Origin: Aricia agestis
Taxonomy: Eukaryota; Arthropoda; Insecta; Lepidoptera; Lycaenidae
Assembly (NCBI RefSeq): GCF_905147365.1
Contig: NC_056423.1
Span: 11,140,501-11,204,500, forward strand
Direction: 5' to 3'
DNA: 64,000 nucleotides
The translations under genes were made by a program, and so were the position numbers. Below the pieces are notes generated by a model. It did no database searches. It saw only the letters and a program-made list of their open reading frames with translations, and was not told the origin of the DNA. Positions 9,125 to 19,312 of the stretch are shown in pieces (position 1 is the stretch's first letter; the number at the start of each line of letters is the position of its first letter).

Positions 9125-12100
9125 CACTCCCCCTCAAGTCCTGGAGAACGACCCCGCTCCTGGACTGGTGAATTAGTCTTAGCCCTAGCTGGGCGTCCTC
9201 TTCCTCTCTTAGGGATAACAGGTTGAGGTACCGAGGAATCTTGGGTATTTTGGTAACGAGTGAGATCTTTGACATGAAATTTCCCTAGAATGATATCAGG
9301 TTTATCGGTGCTGGCGATGGTGAACGTAGAGGGACTTACTTTGTTAACAATTTTGTAAGGTCCATCACGGCGTGGGTAAAATTTTGCAGAGAGACCCTTT
9401 GGTCCTTTGCTGAGTAAGTGTGTCTTTAGCATTACTAGATCTCCTACCTTCAGATCCACTGCTGGGCGACGTGCCGCATCAGCGTACTGTTTGGTCTTAT
9501 CTTGCTGCTCTTCCACGCGTTCCCTGATCGCTGTTAAAGAATTTACAAATTTCCTGAGGTAAGGGGTTATTTGTGGTACAAAATTGTCTTTTTGCAAGAT
9601 GGCTCGAAGGTCATGACTCACCTCTGAAGGGGACCTCATCTCCCTGCCAAAGGAGAGATACGCCGGTGACTTGCCCGTTGTGCGACACTTGGCAGAGTTC
9701 AGAGCGAAACGAATAACCGGTAGCTTCTTCGGCCACGAAGAGTGCTTTTTCTCCACGAGGTGAGCTAACATTGCCTTTAAATCACGGTTCTTTCGCTCCG
9801 CAGGATTTGATTCCGGATGATACAGAGGTATGAAATTCTGTTTAATATCAAAAACTAACATGCATTGTCGCATAACAGAGGAAATGAACTGTACCCCATT
9901 ATCCGAAATAATCCTGCGTGGAAGACCGAATCTTAGAAAGAACTCCTCAATGAGAACCTGAGCACAGGCTTCCGCCGTGGCCTCTTTGAGGGCATATAAT
10001 TTAGTCCAGCGCGTCGCTGTGTCTTCGACTAGAAAAATCCAGCGCTCCCCCTGGTCTCCTTCCGGTAACGGGCCGAATAAATCTATTGCTAATACCTCAT
10101 TCCGTTGATTCATAACCGGCGTCTGCAGAAGACCTTGTGGTTTCGCGTTGCTGGCTTTATATCGTTGACAGTCGATGCAAGCCTTAACATAATCGGTGAT
10201 TATTCTTCGCATCCCTGTAAAATAATATAGCTGTGCTACTTTATGGTAAGTCCTATCAATACCTGGATGGCCAGCTGTTTCGGAATCGTGAAGCTCCTTT
10301 AAAATATTAGCAACTTTGCTAGCGGGAACTACAAGCTGGGGACATTCACTGTCAGAGTCCGGGTTGAAACGGTATAGGACTCCTTGATTCATTAGATAGC
10401 CTCTTTCGGACCATCTTTGGGCAGCGAGATCGTCGGATCCTTCAAGTTCTCTGATTACCTTTTCCAGTTCACAATCTGCGATTTGATCAGAGCGTAGTTG
10501 GCTAGGAGTCTTTGTGGGCAGATCACATATAACGGAGCATATGCCGCAGTCTTCACGGGACTCGCTTGAACAGATCGGTCTGCTAAGTGTGTCTGCCACG
10601 ACATTCGCCTTCCCTGGTGTGTACTGGAATTGGATATCGAATGATTGGAGCTTTAAGGCCCAACGGACTAACCTTCCAGCTGGTGATTTTAAGGACAGCA
10701 ACCAGCGAAGAGGCTGATGATCGCTGCCGATGATGACTGGTTGGCCGTCTAGGTAAGGCCGAAAACGCTCTACCGCCCATACTACTGCGAGCGCCTCTCG
10801 TTCTGTCGTGGAGTAATTCCGCTCTGCAGCATTTAGAAGACGGCTAGCATATTCGATCGGCCTTTCCTGATGACCATCCCCTTGCAGCAAAACTGCACCT
10901 AAAGCGTAGTTACTTGCGTCGGTACGCAGAACAAAGGGACGGCTGAAGTCGGCCTGTACCAGTATTGGAGCTGTTGTTAAGCGTTGCTTCAGTTCATTGA
11001 AGGCTTGGGTTTGTTCTGAGCCCCAAGACCAGACTTGGTTCTTTCTGGTTAGTCGCGTCAAAGGTTCAGCGACTTTCGAGAAGTTTGGTATGAATTTTCT
11101 GAACCACGAACACGTTTGCAGAAACGTTCTTAAGTGTTTGAGGTTACCAGGTTCCTTCATGTCGAGAACTGCACTTACCTTATCAGGGTCAGTGGATATG
11201 CCGTCTTGTGTAATGACGTGGCCGAGATATTTCACGCTCTCTCTGGCAAAGTGGCACTTGTCCCTGTTGACGTGTAGGTTAAATTCAGCCAAACGCTTGA
11301 ATACTGCCTCCAGGTCCGACAGATGGCACTGGTAACCTTCAGAGATTACTAGGAGATCGTCCACGTACCCTAAAAGTGTAACATCTTTTAATGCAGCAGA
11401 CGACCGAAAACGGTCGATACAACGCTGAAACGTAGCTGGCGCGTTGCGAAGGCCAAAGGGCATTCTTTTAAAACGGAATGTGCCCAGAGGACATACAAAA
11501 GCTGTTTTGTCTCTGTCAGCCTCGTGTACGCTGATTTGCCAGTACGAAGAACGCAAATCTAAGGTACTCACGTAACAGTTTCGCTTTGTGCTTTGTACCA
11601 GCTCGTCAATGCGTGGCATTGGATACGTGTCGGCTTTGGTGATTGCGTTCAAACGCCGGTAATCAACGCAAAAACGGATAGAACCATTTGGTTTTGGTAC
11701 CATGAGCGCCGGAGAGCACCAAGCCGATTCACATTCTTCTATCACGTCTTCCTTTAGCATTTTGTCAATTTCCTTCCTCATCAGCTCCTTCTTGGAAGGG
11801 TTGAGGCGATATGGAGGTACTGCAATAGGTTGGTGCTCACCTGTGTCAATTCTGTGTACTGCATACGGCGTAGGACCTCCCCCTGCTGCAAATACCTGTG
11901 CGTGCTTGTTGATGACGTCGGCGAGCGCCTGTCGTTCAGCTGGCGTGAGATGGGCACCTTCGTCCTCTCGGAGAACAACAGCTGTGGATGCACACGACAC
12001 GGTACGAGAGGTTGGTTCAAAACACAGATTATATTTTACGTTACCACCATCAGCACCGAAAAACCAAATATCCCTACTGAAATCTATCACAACACCTGCG

Positions 12101-12936
12101 GCGGTGATAAAGTCTATCCCGAGCAAGGTTTCATTATTAATGGAATCCGGGAAAATTAAGAATGGCATTGTAATAACTTTTGACTCTAAAGCCACATCTA
12201 AAGTGGTGGTAAGAACTTCCATTATGCGAATAACACCGTCAGCAAGTTTAACTTCACGCGTAGACGGGTGGAGAGGGTATCCCTGACTTTGAAGGAGAGT
12301 GTATAGCGAGTGACCGGCAATACAGTGCTTTGCCGCCGTGTCAATCAACGCGGTGCCGTGAAACCCTAAAATTTTAATTTTAAAAGTAGGTCGTAATTCG
12401 CGACCGTTACGGGGATTGTCACTGTCGTACTCGCGAGCACACTCACACTTACAGCTAGAAAATACACTTTTTACATTATTTACAATTTTTGAGTTATTGT
12501 CCTTTTGACCGTGAGTGTTACAAATGGAAGAAGGAGGAGAAGAACTATTGTAATACAGAAAGTTATTCGAAAAATTTTCTTGTGTACACTTTAGTTGCAT
12601 ATTATTTAAGCTATCAGCTCCTAGACTATGATTTTTATTACAAGAACAGTAATTATTATTTTTACACAAATCATTATTACACTCGTTTATGTTTAAAGTG
12701 TTTTGTGGAGTGCACGATATCATAAAACATTCATTATTTTTACACAAAATATTATTACACTCCATACAAGACTTAAAATTCTTAGAATTATAGTCACTTA
12801 CATTTGTAGTGTCTTGTAAGGTCAATGAACTTTTACACTCCATACAAAACTTAAAATTCTTAGAATTATTATCACTTACATTTGTAGTGTCTTGTAAGGT
12901 CAATGAACTTTTAGAAAAGCATACATTTTTGAGTTA
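9052..12936 (-). CDS. pol: Gypsy Pol (PR-RT-RNaseH-IN)
   Basis: The frame opens after a stop at 12937-12939 and has no early ATG. It lies in the -1 frame relative to gag and overlaps it by about 36 nt, so expression by -1 frameshifting is likely. An N-terminal linker of about 150 residues is Cys/Asn rich and contains a 26-codon tandem duplication (12801-12913). Then follow protease (ALIDTAAKHC, with DTA in place of the usual DTG/DSG), RT (LDLRSSYWQI, MPFGLRNAPATFQR, YVDD box), RNase H (RTDASNYALGAVLLQ), and integrase with its HHCC finger (HPGIDRTYHK...CIDC), the D-D-E core (AIDLFG, ISDNGVQF, NPAERKNRD) and a GPY/F-like tail (RRDGPYKIV). At about 1,290 residues it is a normal length with no visible lesion. 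The stop lies inside the 3' LTR. Confidence 0.93.
9125..9138 (-). promoter_or_regulatory. Gypsy polypurine tract
   Basis: Directly upstream of the 3' LTR on the minus strand lies TTGAGGGGGAGTG. A purine-rich run at this place primes plus-strand DNA synthesis in LTR retroelements. Confidence 0.75.
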
Positions 12937-14195
12937 TAACACTTATTTTTACCACTGTTATAATTATAGGTATAATCACTATTGTTCTTAGAGTTTCTAG
13001 TGCATAAACACTTTACATTTGGACTAAGGTTATGATCGCTTTGGGATACGCAATTATGAGAATCGATAGAATAGAAAGAGTTATTTTGCTCACTTATCTT
13101 TTCACTGTTTCGTACTAAGTTAGAGTTATTAGAATATTGAGGCTCACCTGGGGTCATCAACTTACGACACTGGTCTCTCGTATGGCCGTAGCGTTTGCAG
13201 TAAACACACATCGGCCGGGAATTCTTCGTGGGCGCGGGCGACTCCCTGGTCGGCGCCGTGGACGCCGGCGCCGTGGGCGGGTGTCGCGCCGGAGCTGATG
13301 ATGGAGGCTGCTGACGAGTAGCGGCACGCACGGGAGCAGGGCCTGCTACGGCCGGCTCGCGCGGGACCGGGTACACGGCGTCGGGAGATGACGAGGCGGG
13401 AGCCACATGCAATGCTGGTTTCAGGCCCGAGCTGGGCCTCCGTCCCTCGTCGAAGGCGTCCTCGACCGCTCGTGCGAGGCGTAGAAAATCCGTGAAGCTG
13501 CCGATTTCTTCTCTTCTGAGCCTTTCTCGGATGCGGCTACTCGTAAGCGCGTAGGTGATGTCCATTTGAGCGGAAAGAGATAGATCGCCCCTTAGTAACC
13601 TCGCAAGAAGGGCGCGTATTCGCGCGACGAAAATATCTGTATTTTCGCTTTGCTGAGGACTGCCGAATATTTCGAGATATATTCGGTGTGGAGGGCGACG
13701 GTCTCCGTATGCACTAATTAGGTTTTCTTTAGCCTGCCGCCATGTTGATAAGGTGTCTTTTATCCCTTGCCACCACGTGGCGGCGTCTTCTTTAAGGAGG
13801 TATGCCAGGCCTCTTATAATGTTAGCGTCCGACACTTGCGCACATTCGCAATATGCTTCTATGGCGTCGATAAAGGCTTCTACCGACTCTTTGCTTCGGC
13901 CGGAGAAGGACGCCGTGCAACGCGCAAGTGTAGCTTCGGCTGGCGGGACGGAAAATGTCGAATTGGCCCTAACAGATTGCAGTAATTCCCGAAAGGCTTC
14001 GGTCTGGGATCGCTGCAACGACGCGATTATCGATATCATATTTTCTTGGGTGAATGTTGTTTCGACTCGGTGCAGGGACGCGTCGTCGCCATTTTGAAGA
14101 TTTTCAAACGACGCGGCTGGTGTGCTCGGTCGAGAGGGATTTTGCTCCTCCTCCCTACGTGTAAGGCTCGCCGCTCTGCTTCTTGTCATCGGCAT
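12900..14195 (-). CDS. gag: Gypsy Gag
   Basis: A 431-residue polyprotein starting MPMTRSRAASLTRREEEQ at a clear ATG about 55 nt after the PBS. Residues of about 85-240 resemble the retrotransposon gag capsid fold (FSGRSKESVEAFIDAIE, DAATWWQGI, LLRGDLSLS). A Pro/Ala-rich linker follows, then one CCHC zinc knuckle (CVYCKRYGHTRDQC, about residues 330-343) that would bind genomic RNA. The C-terminus is Asn/Ser rich and runs into the pol overlap. The protein would form the cytoplasmic virus-like particle. The frame is intact. Confidence 0.92.
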   Translation of the reverse strand: MPMTRSRAASLTRREEEQNPSRPSTPAASFENLQNGDDASLHRVETTFTQENMISIIASLQRSQTEAFRELLQSVRANSTFSVPPAEATLARCTASFSGRSKESVEAFIDAIEAYCECAQVSDANIIRGLAYLLKEDAATWWQGIKDTLSTWRQAKENLISAYGDRRPPHRIYLEIFGSPQQSENTDIFVARIRALLARLLRGDLSLSAQMDITYALTSSRIRERLRREEIGSFTDFLRLARAVEDAFDEGRRPSSGLKPALHVAPASSSPDAVYPVPREPAVAGPAPVRAATRQQPPSSAPARHPPTAPASTAPTRESPAPTKNSRPMCVYCKRYGHTRDQCRKLMTPGEPQYSNNSNLVRNSEKISEQNNSFYSIDSHNCVSQSDHNLSPNVKCLCTRNSKNNSDYTYNYNSGKNKCYNSKMYAFLKVH

Positions 14196-14232
14196 GGTGT
14201 ACCACTTTTCACACTTGGTTTCCGCCCTTTTC

Positions 14233-14250
14233 CGAGACGTTGGGGCGCCA
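14233..14250 (-). promoter_or_regulatory. Gypsy primer binding site
   Basis: Three bases inside the 5' LTR border, the minus strand reads TGGCGCCCCAACGTCTCG. The TGGCGCC start is typical of PBSs complementary to the 3' end of tRNA-Lys-type primers. The exact tRNA was not checked. Confidence 0.7.
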
Positions 14251-14253
14251 CAT

Positions 14254-14590
14254 ATGAGGTTGGTTCTCAGGGATGAAATCAGAAGTCGTGAGATTCGGAG
14301 TCTATACCCTGTTTATTCTAGCACTACACTAGTTGAATAGTACAAAAAAAAACACAAAGTTGGAAAAAGGTTTGGAACAAAAAAAGGAAAGCGTGGTTGC
14401 GGTACAAGAGAATGATCGCGCACTTGTTACTCCAAAGCCGGCGGCCAGCGGACTCCCGCCGCGTCACTCTGTTGCCCCGCTCAATCGTCTCGGGGGTGAG
14501 CGAGACGGCGATAGCCGTCACTGCAGGAATCGGCTCGGCATGCGCCCGCGAGTACCCCGAATGGGACGATCGGATGCTCGGTTTGCTACA
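14254..14590 (-). repeat. Gypsy 5' LTR
   Basis: The 337-bp 5' LTR for leftward transcription, nearly identical to 8788-9124. It should carry the promoter and transcription start. I could not place a TATA box with confidence. Confidence 0.92.
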
Positions 14591-15512
14591 GTATTTATTT
14601 ATTTATCTATGGACGCTTCACACCATTGTTTACATTTACTTACATTTTCATTAGCAACATTTTGCCTAGTTGTTCTCTTAAGATTCAAATAGGCGGTATG
14701 TAGCTGTTTTTGCGTGCGACGGGTGGGTGGATTTAAAAAAGAATATTTGCTTTTTCAAAAAAATCTTTTGCTGTCTTTGACCATTTATAAATATTATTCT
14801 ATTAATAGTATGTAATTTTTTTATCAAACAGGTTTTTTATATTACCACTGTTACCTTAGCTATCAAACGTAAATTAAATCTCTAGCGTATTTATCAATTT
14901 AATATTAAAATAAAATTTTAAAATCAAACAAATAAAAAACTCATTTTTTTCTGCAAAGGAAATTTTCTGTGTCCTTTTGACACGATAATACGAAAGAAAA
15001 TTATAGTTCAATAATAAGAAGAAGCATTATGGTGTTATTATCTTAAATACAATAAGAAAAGATGATTCTACGTGAGAAATAATAGAAAAGCTGTTTATTT
15101 ATTACTTTTACGTGAATAAATTAGAACTTTAAAATGTTTCCTCTGATTCAATCTGCTGTGTAACATCTTTTGTCTAACGGAATTTTGATAACTTCTTGGT
15201 AATATTTTTTAGTAATTATTATTTTTAAAAGGCTAGCAACCCTTAATCTTTACCAAAAATTAAAAAGTCAATGCCGCCATTTTGATTCCTAGCTGTCATT
15301 GTCATAAAATGTGAAGCTTGGTGGTAATGTCGCTTACGCAGCTCTTCCGTGTAACGTACATAATTTGAGTAATTCCTGACTTTTTATGGCAAAAACCTGC
15401 TCATTGTTCAGTGTACACTGTGTTTGATAGAAACAAATAAAAAAAACACCTCGGTAAGTTTCTGTTTGTTCATAAACTTTTACATTGCATTTGGTACTCT
15501 AGAAATTTCCCT

Positions 15513-15549
15513 CTTCTGTGTAACATAATGTAACGTTACACAGCAGAAG
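15513..15549. repeat. Short palindrome with GTGTAAC motif
   Basis: CTTCTGTGTAAC at 15513-15524 pairs with GTTACACAGCAGAAG at 15535-15549. The same CTGTGTAAC core recurs at both flanks of the outer transposon, so it may be a transposase-binding motif. Confidence 0.55.
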
Positions 15550-15705
15550 TTGTCAGAATTTGTCTAAGGAACTATTCACGCTGTTATTTTTTCCCTTACT
15601 TAAGTACGGCGAAAAAAGGGTAATGTGTTTAAAACTTTTTTATTTGTAGGTAACTATTTATTATGAAATCTCGAATATTTTTTTTTATTGAGAAGTTAGG
15701 TCTCA

Positions 15706-15784
15706 CAAAAAAAAATTTGGACTTTGTATGGAGATCGATCAGCTGATTGGCCAAGTCTCCATACAAAGTCCAAAATTTTTTTTG
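15706..15784. repeat. 79-bp near-perfect hairpin
   Basis: Arms 15706-15734 and 15756-15784 (29 bp each, core TTTGGACTTTGTATGGAGA) are almost exact reverse complements around a 21-bp loop. No coding potential. It could be a solo foldback remnant. Confidence 0.75.
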
Positions 15785-15882
15785 AGAATAGACTATGGGT
15801 TCCTTGTAGAAAGTTGTTCAGTATGATGAGTAGAAGCCACAGTTAAAAATAAGTGCATACCTTTTTTAACTCCAATATAACT

Positions 15883-16176
15883 CAAATTAATATATTTTCC
15901 GTAATTTTTGAGTGATGATTTTTATTTTAAACTACGCTTACGCATACTGATCATCAAAATCAAAATATTTTATTCAAAGTAAGTAAAATTCAATTTACAG
16001 CTTTTTGAAAGTCAAAAATTTAATTGTCAATATGAAATTATTTGAGTAATACGAGTACATTTATTTTACTGTTATCAAGCAAAGGCACTTACCTACTTTC
16101 TTTTATGACGCCTGACGTTTAGCGTAGTTTTTTAAAAACTCATCTCGAAAATTACGAAAAATATATTAATTTCAAT
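15883..16176. repeat. MITE-like inverted-repeat pair with a nested LINE tail
   Basis: 15883-15938 and 16121-16176 are imperfect inverted repeats (outer AAATTAATATATTTT, inner actacgct). The interior at about 15955-16060 begins tcatcaaaatcaaaatattttattc, the antisense of a lepidopteran (TTTGAT)n LINE tail, so a short retroposon appears to sit inside a small foldback element. Confidence 0.5.
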
Positions 16177-16443
16177 TCCAGATTTCTTTATTGTAGGACA
16201 AAAATTGATAATAAAAAATAGTGGTGTTAAAAAAAGTTGACATGGCTCATTGTAGTCTACGAAATCAAAACTTGAAAGTTAATTTTTAACTAGTTTCCAT
16301 TAACTAATTCATAAACCTGGCTGTGTGTCCTGAACATTGACATTTGACAGATCGCCATAGAATTAAATAAATTAATAAACTAATTGATTTTAAACATTGG
16401 CTTATTGTATCAATAGTTATAAAAGTACTTTTATCCTACAGAA

Positions 16444-18033
16444 ATGCCTATGACTACGGCTGAGCGACAGCGGAAGTATCGTGAAAAGTTAAAACTGGAA
16501 AATCCAGAAAAATTAGAAGAATTAAAAAGAAATAACAGAGAAAGAACAAGAAAAAACTATAAGAAAATCGAAGAATTTTCGGAAACCAGACAAAAACAGC
16601 TGCGTGAAAAATGGCGAAAGGAAAAAAAGAAAGTGCCAAATAAAAATTATCAAAAAACTTCAGAGGAACACAAAGTAAAAAAGAAAAACGCAAAATTCGC
16701 TCTATTTTGTCAACAGAAAATTCTAAGCTTAAAATGGTCATACAAGAAATGTCTACGAAAATTAAAAACCAAAAGAAAACTATTTACCGTTACAAAAAAA
16801 AGACAATAAAACTAACTAACATCATACACAAATTACAAGAAAAAAATACTATAGATGACATTAAGATTAAAAAAGGAACTAATAAGACTAAAGAGGACCT
16901 TAAAAAGAAAAAAGAAACTGAAGAAGAATTAAAGACTAAAGAGAACAAAGAAAAAGGGATAGAAACTGGAGAACCACTCTCTCTCACACCACTCTCAAAA
17001 ACACATAAATTTATAAATGACAATCTTCCTACAATACTCAGTCCGGAAAAGCAAAAAGTTAAAAGAGCCTTATTAGAAAGTAATGTTTTAAAGGAATCTT
17101 TATTACAGCAATATAAACAGTCTAAAAATAGTTCAGAAAGAGATGTTCTGAAAAATGTAGTAAATAGCAAACTGAAATATAAATTGAAAACTAAATCGAG
17201 TAAATATTTAGGATTACAAGGCGGTAAAAGAAAGAAATGGGTCCGCAAAGTACACAAACTGAGACGTCTTAAAGAGATACAGGACTTCCTTGACAGAGAT
17301 GACAATAGTCGGAACACTGCGGGAAAAAAAGAAATTAAAACCGTAGACAAAAATCAAATACAGAGGAGGTATTTATTAGATTCTCTAAAAAATTTACACA
17401 GGAAATATTTAAAAGAAGGTGGCCAAGCCTCATACACAAACCACTATATGTGTTGGATCCTAAATTATCTGACCGAAATACATGTGCCTGTGTAAGACAT
17501 GAAAATTTAAAATTTATGGCTCAGAAGCTAAAGCAGTTGGACGTAATCAAGTCTGATAATTTAGACAAATTAGTTGCAGAGATAACTTGCAATAAAAAAG
17601 AAGTTAAATGTATGTATGTGTACAGTGCAAAAAATGTTCGAAGAAAGCTATAAATTATGATTTGGGAAAGCGGAGTGAACAAGATGCAATAACATGGACT
17701 TCCTGGGTGACTAAAAAGCATGAATATGAAACAAAAAATAAAAATCAAGAGAAACAAAAAAAGATTACAAGAATAACTACTAAAGAAAGAACGACTGGTA
17801 CGATTGGTACATTAGTGAAGACTTTTTCTGACCAAATGCAGAAATTCAAAATACATTCGTTCAATATTGACCATCAATCAAAAATGTATACTAAATGCAA
17901 AGAAAACCTGGGTGAAAAAGACATTATCGTCCACTGTGACTTTTCCCAAAATTACGTTGGCAAAATGGCAGAAGAGGTACAATCCGTCCACTTTGGTGCC
18001 TCTAAGCAACAAATAACGCTACACACAGGTGTT
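16444..18033 (+). pseudogene. Outer DNA-transposon transposase, 5' part
   Basis: Starts at ATG 16444 (MPMTTAERQRKYREKLK), with a Lys/Glu-rich coiled coil over about 250 residues. A conserved-looking core follows: LDPKLSDRNTCACVRHEN, YVQCKKC, GTLVKTFSDQM, IVHCDFSQNYVGKMAEE and SVHFGASKQQITLHTGVI. The coding frame breaks near 16680 (A run), about 17425, and 17610-17620 (TGTA slippage), so it is a pseudogene. It is then cut by the insertion at 18038 and resumes at 24361 (YYRNEEDEK). The D of HCDFSQNY together with later D and E/H motifs suggests an RNase-H-fold transposase. The superfamily is uncertain; Sola-type is possible. Confidence 0.6.
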
Positions 18034-18634
18034 ATCTGAGGAGGTTCTTTTCAAAACATGACTATTCCACTTGCGACCAAAGTGGATTTTTTATTTTTTT
18101 AAGTTGGTAACATTGAAATCTATATACATCGAAAACAAAATCCTAACAAAACGTGATCAATCCACTAGAAAAAAACATTTCAAAACGCATGATTTCGACA
18201 AAAGTAGATTATTCCTCTTCGAATTAACATGTTCAAAATAAGGATTTTAAAATTGCAACAAAACATGATTAATCCTGAAGATATTTTTTTTATTACTAGA
18301 AATTGTAACAAAACATGTTTTTTCCTCATATTTTTCAGGTAGTTTAAACTTTTAAAGTTTTTATGTTCTCATTGGTGCTAAATCTGCCAAGTTTTTGAAA
18401 GGTTGAGTCAGGCTTGAAAGGGCAAGAACCCAGAGCCGTAAAACGTTTAAAAAAATCCTATTTGACATCTCATAGCTTGACAGTGAGTGACGTAAATTAT
18501 TTTGTCAAAAATTTTGTCTGTCGCGGTCAGTTGCAGTTCTCTGTATTATATTGTATTATCTATGGTTGCAGTTTATTATCCTTTTGTGTTGCGAATTGTG
18601 TTTTCTGCATTTCGAGGATCAAAATAATTGAGAA

Positions 18635-19312
18635 ATGGAGTGTCAAACAACAGTACAAGATATTAATACAGGTTCAAGAAGTAGAAAGCGCCGACGACAA
18701 AATCGAACGAAGTAAGTTTTTGTGTTTAAACTTAGCTACGAATCTATTGTCATAAAATTTATGTGATTATGCGTTAATTCAATGTAATTTTTTATAAACC
18801 TGGTCTATATTTTTGCTTCAGGGACTACTCGGACTGTGACCCATGTGCACTTGCATTTGAGAAGCCTTGTAATCATAGCGAAAAGAGCAAATTTCATTGC
18901 AACAAGGCGAGATATTTTGAAAAATCGTAAGGCATTGTACAAAAACCAATTCAAAGTGGAGCAGGATGCTTATTTGTCGAGGTTAATTTCGGTATATGAA
19001 CCTGTTCGTCGTCGTAACAGTAAAACAGCTCCCAAGAAACCCAGACCTAAGCAAAAATCTGCCACTTTTTTTCTACTGAAAAATGGTCATCCTAAGGGAG
19101 TATGCAAGAGATTTTTTTTAAACGCCTTAGGATTAAACAGAGGAAGAGTGGATATTCTTGTGAAAAGACTAGGCAATGGGGATGTGATAAGAGAAAATAG
19201 AGGTGGAGACCGAAAAAGCAAGAAGTCAGCACATGTCAAGCAGAAGATTATTGATTTTATTAATAAGTTTGAAGCTGTTGAAGTTTGGCAAAAAAGGCTG
19301 CACTTACCATAA
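18635..19312 (+). pseudogene. Inner-element transposase, N-terminal part
   Basis: A plausible exon 1 starts at ATG 18635 (MECQTTVQDINTGSRSRKRR) and ends at a GTAAGT donor (18712). Exon 2 starts after TTGCTTCAG (18822) with a Cys-rich stretch (DYSDCDPCALAFEKPCNH...FHCNK). The frame then shifts near 18900, and the protein continues (AYLSRLISVYEPVRRRN, FFLLKNGHPKGVCKRFFLNAL, RGGDRKSKKS) up to the LINE insertion at about 19312. I recognise this as a widespread insect transposase-like family of unclear name. The function inferred is mobilisation of the 18038-24360 element. It is dead because of the frameshift and the LINE. Confidence 0.55.

Larger units (their letters stand above)
8783..14595 (-). 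mobile_element. Full-length Ty3/gypsy LTR retrotransposon
   Basis: The element occupies 8788-14590 (5,803 bp) on the minus strand, flanked by the 5-bp duplication GTATT (8783-8787, 14591-14595). It has two 337-bp LTRs, a tRNA-primer-like PBS, a polypurine tract, and uninterrupted gag and pol. The domain order PR-RT-RNaseH-IN is that of Ty3/gypsy (Metaviridae-type). There is no env frame. The LTRs differ at only three positions I could find, and both long frames are open, so the insertion is young and could still be mobile. It landed beside the Harbinger Myb/SANT-like gene. The base composition of its coding region is clearly richer in G+C than the surroundings. Confidence 0.93.
14596..16443. 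other. Noncoding left flank of the nested transposon
   Basis: No gene is seen. It starts with a SINE-end-like motif (tctatggacgcttcacacc, about 14599-14617), also found near 691-709. Motifs of the form CTGCTGTGTAAC or CTGTGTAAC occur around 15160, 15345 and 15513-15549 and again at about 26424-26475, which suggests subterminal repeats of the outer DNA transposon. Two hairpins and an inverted-repeat pair are listed separately. The element's left end was not located. Confidence 0.45.

Noticed and set aside
11702..12286. 194-codon plus-strand frame inside gypsy pol
   Set aside because: Antisense shadow of the protease/RT coding region with no family signature.
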